A stretch of DNA of 64,000 nucleotides from contig CAJQUW010007778.1 in NCBI GenBank assembly GCA_907163375.1, forward strand, positions 30,001-94,000. The letters are read 5' to 3'. Shown in pieces: positions 41,620-55,109 of the stretch. The stretch's first letter is position 1; each line of letters opens with the position of its first letter. This DNA comes from Prostheceraeus crozeri (taxonomy: Eukaryota > Platyhelminthes > Polycladida > Euryleptidae). The translations under genes were made by a program, and so were the position numbers. The notes under the pieces are model-generated. The model did no database searches and was not told where the DNA came from. It saw only the letters and a program-made list of their open reading frames with translations.

Positions 41620-43545
41620 CCACGTACAATATCCATGAACTGAATGTTTATTCGAAAGACAAAAATTTGGGTGCAACGCTGCCTGAGGACAAAACAAATT
41701 CACGAAATTGGCACATGAATTTTCCCAGTACCACGGGCGTTCCCTGGGAACGATCATTTTCTGCACCTAAAGCGGATCAATCTTTCACTTGGACCAGTCA
41801 AGGTGAAGAGAGATTGTCAGCTCTCGCCGTTATCGCCATCGAGAAGGAGTTGTTGAATAAATTGCAGGACAACTCCTCCGTCTTCTACGCAGGGGATTTT
41901 TTAACATTATAACCGGGGGGGCAGTTGCCCCCCCCAGTGAGCGAATTTTTCCCCTCCAGTTTTTACGATTTTTAGGGCTCTTGGGGGCAACCCTTTTATT
42001 CTATCATTTTAATGCAATATTAAATAAGCATACCTAATATCTATGCCGTACTGTAATTCTGTGACAATTCAATTTGCTAAAAGTACAAAAGACTGAAATA
42101 GATAATTTTGTTCCTTCCGAAGTATCATGTAACTTAGTTTGAACCAGATTAACATCAAGGTTTTTATCACAATGTTGAAATAAATTGAGGTGTGAACTTC
42201 TAAACCAAGAAAATAGAGAATCCCCGAAGAGTTAGATTAACATTCATGGGGGAGCTGATGTCAAACTGATGTACGAGAGTGTGATATTCTGCTGACTTTG
42301 ATTGTACTGAATTTACAGATCCGTTACCAAATTTAGACTTAAACGTGAAATGCCTGTACAGTACTGCCCAGAGAAGATTAATAACTGGCAGAGAAAGGTT
42401 CCACGGCCGTAAACCATTCCTGCGGCGCCATGTAACACCGGCCGCACTTGCAGTTTCACAACTCAGTCGGTCAACAAGCATCGTGAATAGAATTAATTTG
42501 AATTACTTATCTTACGCATATGTAAAAAGCATGATACTTGCAAAGATTTGGTGGATATGAGGTTATTGACTACGCTTCGTCAATTTTCACGGCTGCAACT
42601 TGTTTGCAGTAAATAAACAATTAAAATCATTCCTGTAAACAACAACCACCAGCTCCAAAACATGTTGACCAGTTTCGGCTGTTTGTCTCTTGTATATTCC
42701 TGATTGAAAAAATAAGGTCTCATACTCACAATGATTCAAGAAAGGAATACTTAGGAAAAATAAAAAACAATAAGTGATCTTATTCGACCGCCATAAAGGT
42801 GCGAAGGTAGGGGGATGGGAGGGATTCGTCCCTGGCAGTGATTGTTGTGATTTCCCTTACCAGTGATGGTTGTGTATCCGACCGGGGGATCCAAAGTTGT
42901 TCCTTTCAGTGAAACATTTTATGCATTTGGGCAAAAATCAAAAATGTAGTGTACCGCATAAATTTTTATAGAATTAAATTAAATTTCGTACATTCGTACA
43001 TTAATAGCACAATCAGCGAATTGGAGTTTGATCCGCGGTGTGTTGTCGTTGAACTTCCTGAAAAGCGAGCGCGGGAGATGCTCTCAGCCAAAATTTTGAT
43101 ATTTACAAAGAGAGAAAGTTTTGTAAAAAAATTCTTTAGTAGAAAAATAGACGTGCTAGTTTTTGATTCCCTTACAGCCATTGAGGTTTGCACAGGCTGA
43201 AATTGATAGTAGGCTTGATTACAGGCTGAATTGATGGCTTGAAAACAGGCTGTATTGAAAATGATAGTAGAAGTGGTAACAACAACTGAACTGTCGCCAT
43301 ACATGTTGTTGTAGGTCTTACATGTATGTAGGCCTATGTACATGCACATACTGTAGGCCATAGATGTATAGGCCTAAAGATTCTATGTCAGCTTATTTGC
43401 AAAATCGGCATAAAAATGTTTTTCTGAAGAATGCCCCCCCCCCAGTGGGTTTAGCTTTAAAAAACCCTCTGCTTCTACGACAAAGTCATCAATGACTTTA
43501 TCAAGAAGTCTCGAAGAATGGATCTAATCTGTAAATGATTTTATT
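41620..43545 (+). pseudogene. hAT transposase C-terminal dimerisation region, split by an insertion
   Basis: Before the insertion the frame reads WERSFSAPKADQSFTW, then EERLSALAVIAIEKELLNKL, the hAT C-terminal dimerisation signature (usually ...ERSFSALK...LRS...QERL). After the insertion, from 43472, it resumes with FYDKVINDFIKKSRRMDLIC and a stop codon. The catalytic part upstream is missing. The family is the ZMYM/DUF4371-like hAT group. Confidence 0.8.
41890..43471. mobile_element. Non-autonomous hAT-type element nested in the transposase gene, 1.58 kb
   Basis: The left end CAGGGGATTTTTTAA and the inverted right end CAGAGGGTTTTTTAA match at 13 of 15 positions, each followed a little further in by a long C or G run. 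The host octamer CTTCTACG is duplicated perfectly (41882-41889 and 43472-43479). The interior shows no transposase. Confidence 0.85.
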
Positions 43546-43809
43546 TTCGATTTTATACAGAATATATCTGCAATGTATAATACTAGTTGTTTTGTGAATT
43601 CTACATGTAGATGAATGTGTTGGAAATTATAATAAGTATTAGCTGGTGATCAGCTGATCATGTACATGTACATATAACTTATAACATGCAGCATGTACAT
43701 AGATTAGGCATAAAGGCTAGGCATACATGTTATCATGCACTATGGTAGACTAAATATATCGCATGCCCATCACTTGAGACCACCGCACGCCACTGCCAAA
43801 TTATGAGTG

Positions 43810-45620
43810 AACAGTTCATGCGTGCATGCATGTATTTAGGAAACTTGAATATGAAAGAGATGGGGCCGAACTATTGGCCCCTTCTGGCATAATTTATATA
43901 GTAGAATGAGGCCCTGAATAGAAGTAACGATGCGTGGCAGTCCCGGACATCACATCCGGGACGAAATTTCAAATGATGAACTTTAGTCATAGTTCAGATA
44001 TGATTCCACTTTGTGGTTGCTTTTGCATTCCATTAAGATTGAATAAAATTTTTTACCTAAACATTTATTATTAAAGCTATTTTATTAAGCTAATCTCAAG
44101 CTAGCTAGGTCTGTCAGTTTTTGCAACTTTCAAAATCTCTGTAGCACTGAGACTGGAGATTCGAACTCCTGATGCATGAAGACCGACATGACACTGATAG
44201 ATATGTAACATGCTAAGTCAGGCAATTGATAAGTGACAACCTTATATAATTGTTGGAATAGAACGCCGAGCAGTGCTAAGTAAGATCTTGATGGATTTTA
44301 TATTTTCTCGGTAGAATTCAGGTCTAAATGAAATATTTTCGATCAAATAGCATCGTGTTCCTGAAAAATGCACGTGTACACTAACTCTAGAACAAAGTAA
44401 CTTCACAAAATGGTTAGGATATAGCTTAATGTCACACATTGTTGTTGAACCTGTGCTTTTCAGAAAGATGAGCTATGAAAATATATAGGCCTAAATGCGA
44501 TTGCTTATCTACAAACTGATAATGCTGGTGTTTAAGAACTTGGGAACAATTTCCATAGAGCTTGACTAATAATGACTAAAAAGATGACATCTTTGTTTTG
44601 ATGCTATTGCATGTATTACTATTACTATTTCACAACATAGTAGATCAGTTCCTTTTTTGAACAAACTTAATATTTATGAATAATATATGCCGTGGTTATG
44701 TCTATCCTGTACAATCTTATTGACAAGACCGTGTAAGACATGCTTTATTGTAGCAGTCATTAATGATCAAAATTAATCATTATTGGGCTTAATTATAGTC
44801 ACTCTTGTTTTCATCTGATCAGTAAAATGTTGAATTCTCCCCAATTGATACCACCGTCATCCAAGTTATTTTCATGACGGAGATAATCAGGTGTCAAATG
44901 CTTTATATATTCTTTGTAAATACCCTGAAACAGCGGAAATCATTCAAGCAAAGTGAGCTATAACGACTTAAAAATAGGGTGAGACAAAAAGAATCCAATT
45001 CATTTTAAGCAAAACATCTAGACAATTAGCAAATAGGCAATAGCAAGTATATTAGACACAGCAGCAACTCAGTGTTAATTAAATCCCCAATATGTATGCT
45101 GCTTCGATTTTATTAATTGACCTCGAGTTAATACCATCCAGCACCAAATGTGAGATAAGCAAATTTTTGCCGCTTTGAAGAAATTACCACGGAATTCACT
45201 GATCATGATGGCAATACAGAAGGAATTACAGATCTTCCATGTCATGACAACTTTGGAGAGGCAAAGTTTGTTAAATTAGCAATTCGATGTGTTACTATTA
45301 ATTGCTTTAATGGTCAACCTTATTAAAACGAGCATTTTCTTGAAGGAGTAGTTTGGTCAGATTTTCTAACTTGTCTCAATGCCTTCTTATTCGCATAATA
45401 GTCAATCCAGCGAACTTTGACGCATTTCTGATTCCTCAATTAGCCGCTATCATCAACTTCAGGAGACGAGATGACGTCACACGTGCCCGTAATCTGATAC
45501 GCTACTGTTGGCATGCTAGGTGACGAATCAGCTAGGCGCAATAGGAGGAACGCACAGGGAGAAAACGAACTGTAGGAAATGCGATATCTAAATTCATTGT
45601 CAGGAAGTCTCTTGTTTATG
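43810..45620. other. Non-coding, no firm feature
   Basis: A tRNA-like B box (GAGTTCGAATCTCC, minus strand, near 44157-44170) suggests an old SINE but the A box is poor. No gene is supported. Confidence 0.3.
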
Positions 45621-46165
45621 TTCCTGAACACATACAAAATGTCTAAAACGGCACAATACTGCGCATATGTGCACAAGCAAAACGGACGATCCTAAGAAAC
45701 ATGCCTTCTACAACATTCCGAAAGGCAGAAAAAATGGATGTGCAGTAGCATTGACCGAGCTCATATTAAACCGACGAGACAGTGTTGCATATTCTGAACG
45801 TTTCAAATAAAATGATAAAATAAAAGATCTAAGATATACAAAGTGTGATGTTGAAGGAATATTGCAAAATCAGACAACCCTTACTCCATTTGAGTAAGGA
45901 AGTTATACAATGCTTGAAAATGGGACGCAAATTAGTTCTTTCGCTGGAAGACGTACATGTTCTACAAAAACTGAATGAAAGTGGGGTCAAATTTCAGATG
46001 CTGTTATCAACTAATTTTCGAGACGAACTTCAGATTTCTTCAGATGAAGTGGATATAGATTTCGATAGTTACCATGTGATGTATGACTCTTCAGAAACTG
46101 TAGAGAGTCAAGATGATCCAGTTCGTCTAACATTTGATGTTCCAGATAATTACTTTTTGTGTTGA
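45620..46165 (+). pseudogene. Possible THAP-domain gene remnant
   Basis: From about 45640 the plus strand gives SKTAQYCAYVHKQNGRS and, after one frame change, KKHAFYNIPKGRKNGCAVAL, which resembles the start of a THAP zinc finger (Cys pair, then a phenylalanine/proline block). A 106-codon open stretch at 45845-46165 with no known domain follows. Such pieces are typical of THAP-bearing transposases, but the match is weak. Confidence 0.25.
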
Positions 46166-46313
46166 CTTGCAGCACCGGTATATTTCTCCTAGTCATCCGA
46201 TATTTCTGATACAGCAAATATGCAGCGATCAATTATTTTTGTCGTATTTTACCTCTCGTAGGCGTCAGTGTGTTGAGTCGTGATCAGCCACATGTGCTTC
46301 ATTTTGTCATCAT

Positions 46314-49300
46314 CAGTAGCGTAGCCAAGGGGGGAAAGGGTGGAATGTCCCCCCCCCCTCGCTACTAGTCTTGTCATCGACAGAAAAGACAGAGAAAGTT
46401 GGAAATCATTGATTAAATTAAGTAGGCTTTGATTTTAGAAATACAGCTAACCGGCATTCAAAAAATTCTATGAGTATTTTGATAAACTCGTTAATCGAAA
46501 CATCGATCACAATAAGCACACTGATACATTTATTATTCAATTGAATTGAATTGTTTGTTAACACTTTCAAAAGTCATCGGTTGGCAAAAGGAAAGTTAGA
46601 TCCATAGAAATGGATCTAGGTCACGTCAGTGTTCACTAGAATGGAAATTCAGCTAAAACGCGTGTAACACAAGCGGAACCTATTAGGTGGGGCAGAACCT
46701 TCGATTTAAACAGCTTGAATCGGAAACTTCTAACTTGGAAGTCGCTGTAGATTAAACCCCATGGTAGTCGTAGGTCTCTAGTTTCTTCACAATCGGAAAG
46801 TTCAGCGTATTTAGAACAACTTGCGTCGATATACCATGTGTAGGCCTATCAGATTCACATAAGTTACAGTAATTGCTTCAAACGTATAGTTCACCATCTC
46901 TTCACAGAACAATGATGAACTGTGCGTCGAGAGGATTACTGGCTGTTATCGTTGTTATTGCTCTGCATGAGAGTATTTCCAAGAAAAATGAACGGGCTTT
47001 GCATAGTCTGCTGTCGAACCTTTCGCTTACCATTGATTACAATAGTTGAAATACGGGAGGGCTGTTCTAGAGTAGCAAGCGGCTGCCGCTGACAATCCAA
47101 TTCTATGGTTAGATCACAATAACAACTTTATGAAAAATGGAGCCACCGAGCAAAAAACGGAAAATACAAAGTAATTTGACTCTATTTCTCCAAAAATCGT
47201 CAACGTCGTCAACGTCAGCTACGAAGCCAGCGGCTGTGCAATAGACGATGACAACAATGGCTGACGATCTTGCCCGCCTGTATTCCGCAAAATAAACCTT
47301 CAATCGACACCAAGGGCATACGTCATTGCAGTTGCACCTACAGTGCGGTCGACGGGAAATTAAATTACACTGAAAAAACTTAGATCTATCCGCGGCGTTC
47401 TTGATGTTGGACCAAGCTACAAGCTACCTTACAGTGTTCACGTTACCGCAAATTATTTCTTGAATTATCGTCATTTGTCTGGTCGCTACAATAATTCTCC
47501 TTTTCGCCGTCTTTGAAAGGTGTTCTATGTCTGTCCCTGTGTATACTCTTCGCTCAGGAGGATCAAAACGTTCGCCTTGGTTCTTGGTGAAAAAACTCTT
47601 CTCACTTTCAACAAATTAAACAGGCAAAGCACCTACTCGATACTCACTTGATAGGACAATATCACGAATCTTCGGTGGACGTAAATGAATGGCGCATCCA
47701 ACGGAGGGACGGGGGGTGGAGTGGTTTGCTTCTAAATAAGCAAATGATGTTGTGAGATTCGACGGAACCACAATATTTTGTGCCTGTGTACAGGGAAATT
47801 GAGACTTGCGGACGATTGTACTTTGCTCTTCGTGGTCATCGTGAAGGTGGTCTCTCGCGGTTGTGTCGAGTCCGAAGTCAGATTACAACGGCGGGTAATG
47901 TACGAGCTTTGTTGCGAAAAGTCAGCGATGCTTAATTAAACCTTTAGCGGTTCATTTACGAAAACGTCCTAAAAGGCTTCTATATCTCTCCAGAAGTGCC
48001 AGAACAAAATGATTGAAACCATCAAAATGTTAATGACGAATTAATTATAAGCGTGAAATGAGATGCTGAATTCTTGTATTGGAGCGGATGAGGACAAACT
48101 GACCATTTCGACGAGTCGACAGCTGGTGTTACTGTGAGATTTGTGACTCCGGTAATGTCCGTTCGAGGGAATTATTTATGGATTCATCAAAGGTAGGAGT
48201 CATACAGCAGGAGATGAGCTGTCTTCTCATATTTTAAGACACATTGATCAGCTTGGATTGGATAGAAAAGAAAATGGTGGTCAGACCTTACGATGGTGCG
48301 TCGAATATGAATGGAAAGTATAAAGGCGTGCAAGCAAGGATACGCGAACAGTGCCACACTCAACATTTATTCACTGTTTTTCACACGCGGTCAATCTATG
48401 TCAGCAAAGTCGTGCGAATGCGGAGATTGGGATGCCCCTCACACCCAATTCAGGCTATCAATTTGTATTTCATGCAATTCCAGCTCAGAGTACATCAGCT
48501 TAGTGAAGCCGTTACAAAATTCATGTCCAGCCATCACCGACATCAGAAAGTTAAGCATATTGTGCTACGCGTTGGGTGCGAGGCCTGTACTCCATTATTG
48601 TGTTTTTTGAACTTTGATCTTTTGCTTGAAGTATTTAAGTAATGATGAAGTGTCTTGGTCAACAAATTGACTGATCCAGTTTTTTGGTAGCGGCACACCA
48701 TCCTTCTTGCGATTTTCGGGCTGTGAACAAAGCAACTATCGGTTCTGCTACATCCGTTCAACAAGACTATTATCTCAGCATCAATGACGATTGAGGATCT
48801 AATTACAAACTTTGAGATGTGGAGGGTCTGATTCCGAAGATCACCATTTTTTATTTATATTTTCGAAGGCCAATCTCATTGTACAGGGAAGCTAGAAAAC
48901 GGACGAAGATGCTTCTATTCCTAAAACCGAGGATTAGTCGGTCGTCAGCGACATCGACATAATGTCCAACCAAGAACAACTGCGGATTATTACAAATTGT
49001 GATTTGGCATCCAATACTTCGATTAAGAGTGATCTGCGAGCTACAAGGAACGAATTTGGTCGTCAAGCTACAGAAGCTAGAAAGCTTATGAGAATGTCAT
49101 CCATTCTTACCCACGAAATGCTTATCCACGACTTCTCAAAGTCAAGGGGTGCATTGAGCAGTACCCTCTCATTCTTGGTGATGGAATTGGGACAGTCGAA
49201 ATCGAAGTTTCAGAGATGCAAAGAAGTGCGTAGCGTTGGATGACTCGGCGAATTAGACAACACCCAGTTTGATCCCATTTGAATTTGTGTGACGAAGTCT

Positions 49301-49832
49301 TTGTATCCGATATCCACAAACTTCTAAAACTCTTGTCGCAACATTTCTAATTCAACATGGAAACGTTCATTCAGTTGCATGAAAAAAGACTAAAAACCTC
49401 CGTTCGACAATGAATATGATGACTCTCGTTTGAACGGATTGGCAATGTTGTCTATCACAGAGAGATAAAGTTGGACTACAATGAATGTATGAACGTGTAC
49501 TCACGTACATACTCCACCAAGGTAGGAGGATTCAGGACGGTGCATTTCAGAAGAGGATTGCTTATTTATGTACTGAATATATTCCATGGTTGATAAATCC
49601 ATTTTTTTTTCATTTGAGTAAGTAAAGTACATGTACCTTGTACACTATGCATTACACGTTCATACAGCTGATGACTCACAAAAAGTAGGCCTCTTATGAG
49701 TCTATGCTCTATTAGGCTACCTGTATTATACTGTTATACATGCATATAGGCAATGAGTAATTAATTCTAGATACTATGCATGTAGACGTGGTGTACCCCC
49801 CCCCCATCCAACAACTCCTGGCTACGCCATAG
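46314..49832. mobile_element. hAT element, 3.5 kb, perfect 8-bp target duplication
   Basis: The left end CAGTAGCGTAGCC and the inverted right end CTATGGCGTAGCC match at 10 of 13 positions, and both are followed by long G or C runs, a form very common in deuterostome hAT elements. The octamer GTCATCAT is duplicated perfectly (46306-46313 and 49833-49840). The transposase remains lie on the plus strand. Confidence 0.9.
47137..49360 (+). pseudogene. Degenerate hAT transposase (ZMYM/DUF4371 type)
   Basis: Starting at an ATG at 47137 the translation gives MEPPSKKRKIQSNLTLFLQK, the usual N-terminus of this group. Later pieces in several frames include FIYENVLKGFYISPEV (near 47950), PYDGASNMNGKYKGVQARIR (near 48290, the catalytic region) and VQPRTTADYYKL with a preceding RQRHRHN (near 48940), all in the order of the intact family. 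Many stops and frame changes, well over ten, show a long-dead gene. Confidence 0.8.
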
Positions 49833-49844
49833 GTCATCATCGGA

Positions 49845-51650
49845 TACATTCCATCTTACTTTAGGTCCATTGAGAGATCTGCTTGCTTGCATACTTCAAG
49901 GTTCCTCTATCAGCCAACCACAGCGAACCTCTTGTCTAGTGCACGCCGCTGTGCTTCTCAGAAAGCAGGAATTGGCAGCTGTGACGTCATCATGAATCTT
50001 TGACGAATTTTCAGGCAAACTAACGAGCAGATGAGTGTGACAGCGGTATGAAGTCGTCGCAGTGAAGATAAGACATAAGTTTATCTCGCTAAAAAGATCA
50101 CTTCTCAAACCACTTTAAAGACGAAGCAATACAAAGCAGCGTGTTAACATACATTCTGATAAATTTCTCCTTCCCGTGCTAAGTGATTTGCAGTCTTCTA
50201 GAGCTAAGAAAAAAGTGGCGTGGTGATAGACATAGAAGAGTGATGTACCGCCTGAGCCGGTGAAATGGCCCCATCCTTATGAATTGACTTCATTAATCGC
50301 TCAATCCTGATCGAAGCCAAATTAGATCTAGAATAATTGACTAAGAGCACACTAGACACATTTCGTTTCTCCAAATTTCTCTGAAAATCACAAGCCTCAC
50401 AGATAAATTCACGTGCATCTAAGAACACATGGAAATTTCAAAACAAATTGTATTAAAACAAAAGAACATAACAAGAGTGACTAGAGTGTAAATTACTGCC
50501 TTGACCGGCCGCGACTTTTACTGCATGACCGGTCTAGACACTAGTGATGATATCCTGTCTATCGGCCATGTTCAAAATATAATTGGAACTGAAATGAAAA
50601 TTCAAGACAGTGATTGACTACAGATACGTTGCGCTTCTTGCACAGTGTGCTGCACACATATTGACGATAATTATCATTTCTGTATAAAAATATAATCACT
50701 TTAAACAGATAAGTTACAGAAAGGAACGTCTTCGTGCAGGATTTTGAAGCTATGACAGGCTCCATTAATTTGATAATTCTCAAGGTATTGCAACATTTAT
50801 CAAGATGCGCGCTGATCGAGCAGCGAAAGTCATCACCAACATACGGCTATTATCCAATCCATTAATCTAGTTGCTATAACTAGCGGAAAGTCATATTTCT
50901 GTGGCTGCAACAGAAAGTACAAGTGAATTTTTGTTTATCTATTTGCAATCACATGTTTCTTTAAAAATTACTTTCAAAACAAAAACGCGGGCAACCTCAT
51001 TTTCTTGTTACAATCATTCTATTGGTGATATCGACCTTGTCAGTTAGTTTTCTCCTTAGACTACTAGTTAGTAAATTCGATTTCATTTTGAATCAACGAA
51101 GCATTGGGCGAATGTGGTGCCCAATTTTTATATTCCGGCAGTCAAATCAGTTCAGGATCTTTTCAATGTTTTCTCTGTAACAGAAGTTATGAGACGGCTG
51201 CTGCCATTTTTCAGAGAATGCAATTGCCTTGTGATAGATTACAAGTCTGAAGATCATGCAGATGGCATTTGACCATCTCAGTGGCATTCAATTAACTTGT
51301 GATGATATGGAAAGCTCATTCCATATTATTAAGAATTTAATTAAACATGATAGAACTTTGGTCGTAAAGTGTTGTGAAATTGCTTATCAGTCATGAATGA
51401 TGTGAAACATATAACTTACTAGAGATTCAGCACTTCAGTAGGACTCTCAAAATTTTATACAAGAATTATGCAATGTTTGATTGCCTGTGGTCAAACTATG
51501 GCTTGCTAGAGATACGGCCGTACACAAGTTGCCACAGACACACAAAAATAGGTCCAAATGTGTTGGATGAGTGAAGCTCTGTCCCTGACACATGATAGTG
51601 GGAATGTCTTTAAATCATTTTCAATAATAGTGAGTAAAGAGATTTTTTAT
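49845..51650. other. Non-coding, no recognised content
   Basis: Short open frames here lack family resemblance. A small hairpin TTGGGC...GCCCAA lies near 51105. Nothing else can be supported. Confidence 0.35.
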
Positions 51651-51654
51651 CGGA

Positions 51655-51790
51655 TCTCATGCTTTACTTTTTTCAATCGATTTCAATGACACAAGGAGTT
51701 TTTTAATTGGATGAAAACTAAATGACCTGTATCATTTCTTTCGTGAAAGTTGCAATTGTCAGAAATGATTTTGTCGCCCATGGCTTACTT
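51655..51790 (+). repeat. Direct terminal repeat of the Penelope-like relic, left copy
   Basis: It matches 55110-55235 in the same orientation, sharing for example AACTAA[A/C]TGACCTGT[A/G]TCATT. Terminal direct repeats, or partial tandem copies, are usual in Penelope-like elements. Confidence 0.6.
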
Positions 51791-54700
51791 GAAAATTGCA
51801 AATTATAGACCATGTAGATTCCAACTTCTCTGATAATTCTGACCTTAGGGATAGGGAGCTTCTGAGGAAGGAGGATTTTTGGATTAAAACACTATGTACA
51901 ATCTTCCCACTTGGCTTGAACGATAGAATTCAAGGTTTTGGTTATGTCTCCAAAGGTTCCTTACATAAGCAGTACTTCTCTTCTCCGGTCCTTAGAAGAC
52001 CTACAGGGCATGGGATTCACAGTAATAAGAGAAATGTCTTGACTAAATGCTTGGAGTCTCTCTACGATAAAATTAATAGCCTTTGTTTTTCCAACATGTT
52101 TTTACCGAATTTTATATCATTTTGAGAATCTCTTAGTTCGTACCACACTGAAACAACTTCTTGCTTTTACTCTTAGCAAGCCGGGTACCTGCTCGTGATT
52201 TAGTCGAATCCCTTCTGTTCGAGATTCTTAACAAGTCGAGATTCCGTTGATAAGGTCGACAGGAAGTCGTAAGTTATTATTATCCCTTTTGAGTGCAAAG
52301 AAGTAGATCTCTTAAAAGTTTCTTCCATTTTCGCTGATTCACATGGTTATACAGTTATGTTGCCTAATCAATTCGTTGTACAATTTCCACTACAGGTTTT
52401 CTTCAACATACATCACCCCTATTGATCGGAATCGCTCTTCAATTACAACCAGATCTTGGAAAGAATGCTTCTATTGAATGAAATCAGAGAAGTGGAATTT
52501 ATTAGCAAGCCTTGTCTTTGTTCTGATTCTATCTTCTGCTAATCATTCCCGCTTCACACGTGGTTACTGGTGTGACTTGAATATTATATCGAAACCCTAA
52601 ACTTAGGGATTTGATGGCTAAGGGCACCCATTTATAGAGAGCCTATTCACAAGTCTTGGGATTTTGTTAGAGTCAGTGTTAAAAATGCATTAGCTGCTTT
52701 TATTGAAAAGTCCTGCAGAAAATACGCCTTCTTTAAGAATTCATTGACTTCCAGGATTGGTCGGAAGCTGTCCTTAAGATAATTAAAAAATTCGCCATTT
52801 CCTTCCTAAGTTCTAGCTTTCCATCTTTGCTTTCGCACGAGATACTAAGATCTAAGGAGTGTAAAAACTTCCATCTCTAAACTTTCAGAAGATTACGTCA
52901 TTACTCCGGCGGATAAGGCCGCCAACAATTTTGTCATTGTGTGTAGGTACTAGTATTACCTCATTGTCCTCTTGAACGAACTAGGCTTTGACCTTAGTAG
53001 TTTCAATGCTGTTGGTAATCAGACTTGCGCACCAGTAATTTCTTCCATTAATGATATAATTGCCGAACATTGCACCGCCCTCAAGGATTCCTTTGGCATA
53101 ACGGTTAAAGATAAGTTTATGGTTTTGCCTAAACTTTTCTGAGATACCTTAAATATTGCACAAAAATCCGTATAAGAGTAGATTCACACTAGCTGGTGCC
53201 AGGAACAGCACTTCCAAAGATTTGGCCATACTTGTGAACAAAGGTTTGCAATTGGTCCGGGACAAGTTTAGTTGTTATTGCCTTTCCATCAAGCATAATT
53301 CAGGTGTGAACGCCTTCTGGGGAATTCATTGACAGGATATCGGGTTTGAATTGCCACTCCTTTACAAGATATATGATTTCTCAGCCACACTCTATACGAA
53401 AAGCCTTAATTTAGACCAGGTTATGGAGTCTTGAAAGACTTATGTGAGTTAATTTTTAGCAGTTCTAAGAAGCTTTACTCTTGCCATTGGCTATTAAATG
53501 TAACCTTTCTTCTCGAATAAAAAAATTACAGAGGGTATCACTGCCTGGTACCATAAACCCAATTCCTTAATGCAATTAGTTTCATCCTGGATAACCACTT
53601 TTGGTCACCTTTCGGGGACGACTTGGTCTTCAAGCAAATTCGAGGCATACCTATGGGTTGGGGAATTCCAGCTCGCTCTTAGCTGACCTGTTTTTCTGGC
53701 TTACAGGGAGTTTAAATTTTGTGAGACGGGCTACCTAGCGATGTATGAGATTTGTTTTTAGCCAAACTTCTCTCTCGTACCACTATCGTATGTCGATGAC
53801 TCTTTGTTTCGTGTTTAATTTCAAAACATTTTGATAAGATCCTTCCTGTGAAATCCTAACCCTGTAGATCTCTTAGCTAGCAGAAGCGGTGAGACAAACA
53901 ACACATTGTGTTAATTATTTTGGATGTAAAATATCAGGAATCCGAAGCGATGGGGGCCAAATACATCCACAGAGGTTTGCCATAAGGTTGATGAGTTTCA
54001 GCTTCCCAGTGGTGCTGTATACCTTCCCCGAGAGTAACATAGCCTCTTGAACACTGGCTCAAAACATCTTTGCTGCTCCAAACTCATCGGTTTCGCCAGG
54101 ATTTCATCTGATGCTTCCGCTTTCACAATCAAGAGCTGTATGGGCATTTTTGAACATATCTTTATAGGACGGGGTTATAAGAATAAATTTGATATGGTTA
54201 AACATTCATGGCATTAATTTGTCCTTCTCACAAGAATAGGTTCCTCGTTTTTTAAGTTTGGTTGTTTTTCGCCCGCCAGAATGCCATCTTATCATTGGCA
54301 TGTTGAGGCTATAATGGAAAACCTCTTCTAGTTTCAAGTGCGTCCTTTGTCCTAATATATAAAAAAAAATTTTATTTTCGGTCTAGGTTCTGCGTGTTGT
54401 TTCCTCAGAGCACTTGAGAGATGACCTCCCACAGTATCGTACATTTCGCATATGGTTGGCCTGCTGGCTCCGCCATGTGGTATAGTGGTTGGTGGTTAGG
54501 GGCCTGACAACCTTGCTTCATGCCAGCACCACATGAGTTCCTCCTGAAGCAAACATTAATTTTGGTTTTTAGGTTTCCTAATTTTCACCTTTCTGTTATT
54601 TTGTAGTTAGCTTCTCGTACAGGTCCATGACCGAACTCTTATTTCAAGTTACTTATTTGATAAAAATAAAATCGTTCTATGGAGTATTAATTTATTTCCC

Positions 54701-55109
54701 TTACCGTCCTCTCAGTTCGAGTTGACTTTGCCTTTATAACGTTATTTCAGTACCTGCTTCAGCATCTTTATACTAGAGTAGCGTTACTCTATAGTTTGTC
54801 AGTATTAATTTATATTCATTTCTCAGTTTTCGCTGACACCTTTTAATATTACCTAATTATTTACAGGATTCTCCACTAGGGTAATTGTTTAACTTTGGCA
54901 TCTTCCGTTTCCTGGATCCTTCGAATTTTTTTGACCGTGTCGTGTCTTGATTCGATTTAAACATGGCTACACAAGCTGCCATATGCGGAAAAATAAAAGC
55001 CCAATGGTTGGATTATTGGAAGCACTGTCTCTGCACCATAGTAACGGAAATATTTTCTATGTCTTTTTTCTCAACAAGAAAGCTATTTCTGTAAAAAACT
55101 AGCGAGAGC

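Larger units (their letters stand above)
41087..43795. mobile_element. hAT element (outer), 2.7 kb, perfect 8-bp target duplication
   Basis: The ends are CAGTGGCGTGCGGTCC on the left and, inverted on the right, CAGTGGCGTGCGGTGG. The target duplication CCAAATTA is perfect on both sides (41079-41086 and 43796-43803). Inside is the C-terminal part of a hAT transposase, split by a second hAT-type element (41890-43471). Most of the transposase gene has been lost, so the copy is non-autonomous. Without the inner insertion the element is about 1.1 kb. Confidence 0.9.

Noticed and set aside
44135-44230. tRNA-like B box on the minus strand
   Set aside because: The A box is poor and no cloverleaf forms; at most an old SINE.
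54478-54545. GTGGTATAGTGGTTGG, which looks like a tRNA D-arm
   Set aside because: No B box or T-arm follows at the right distance.
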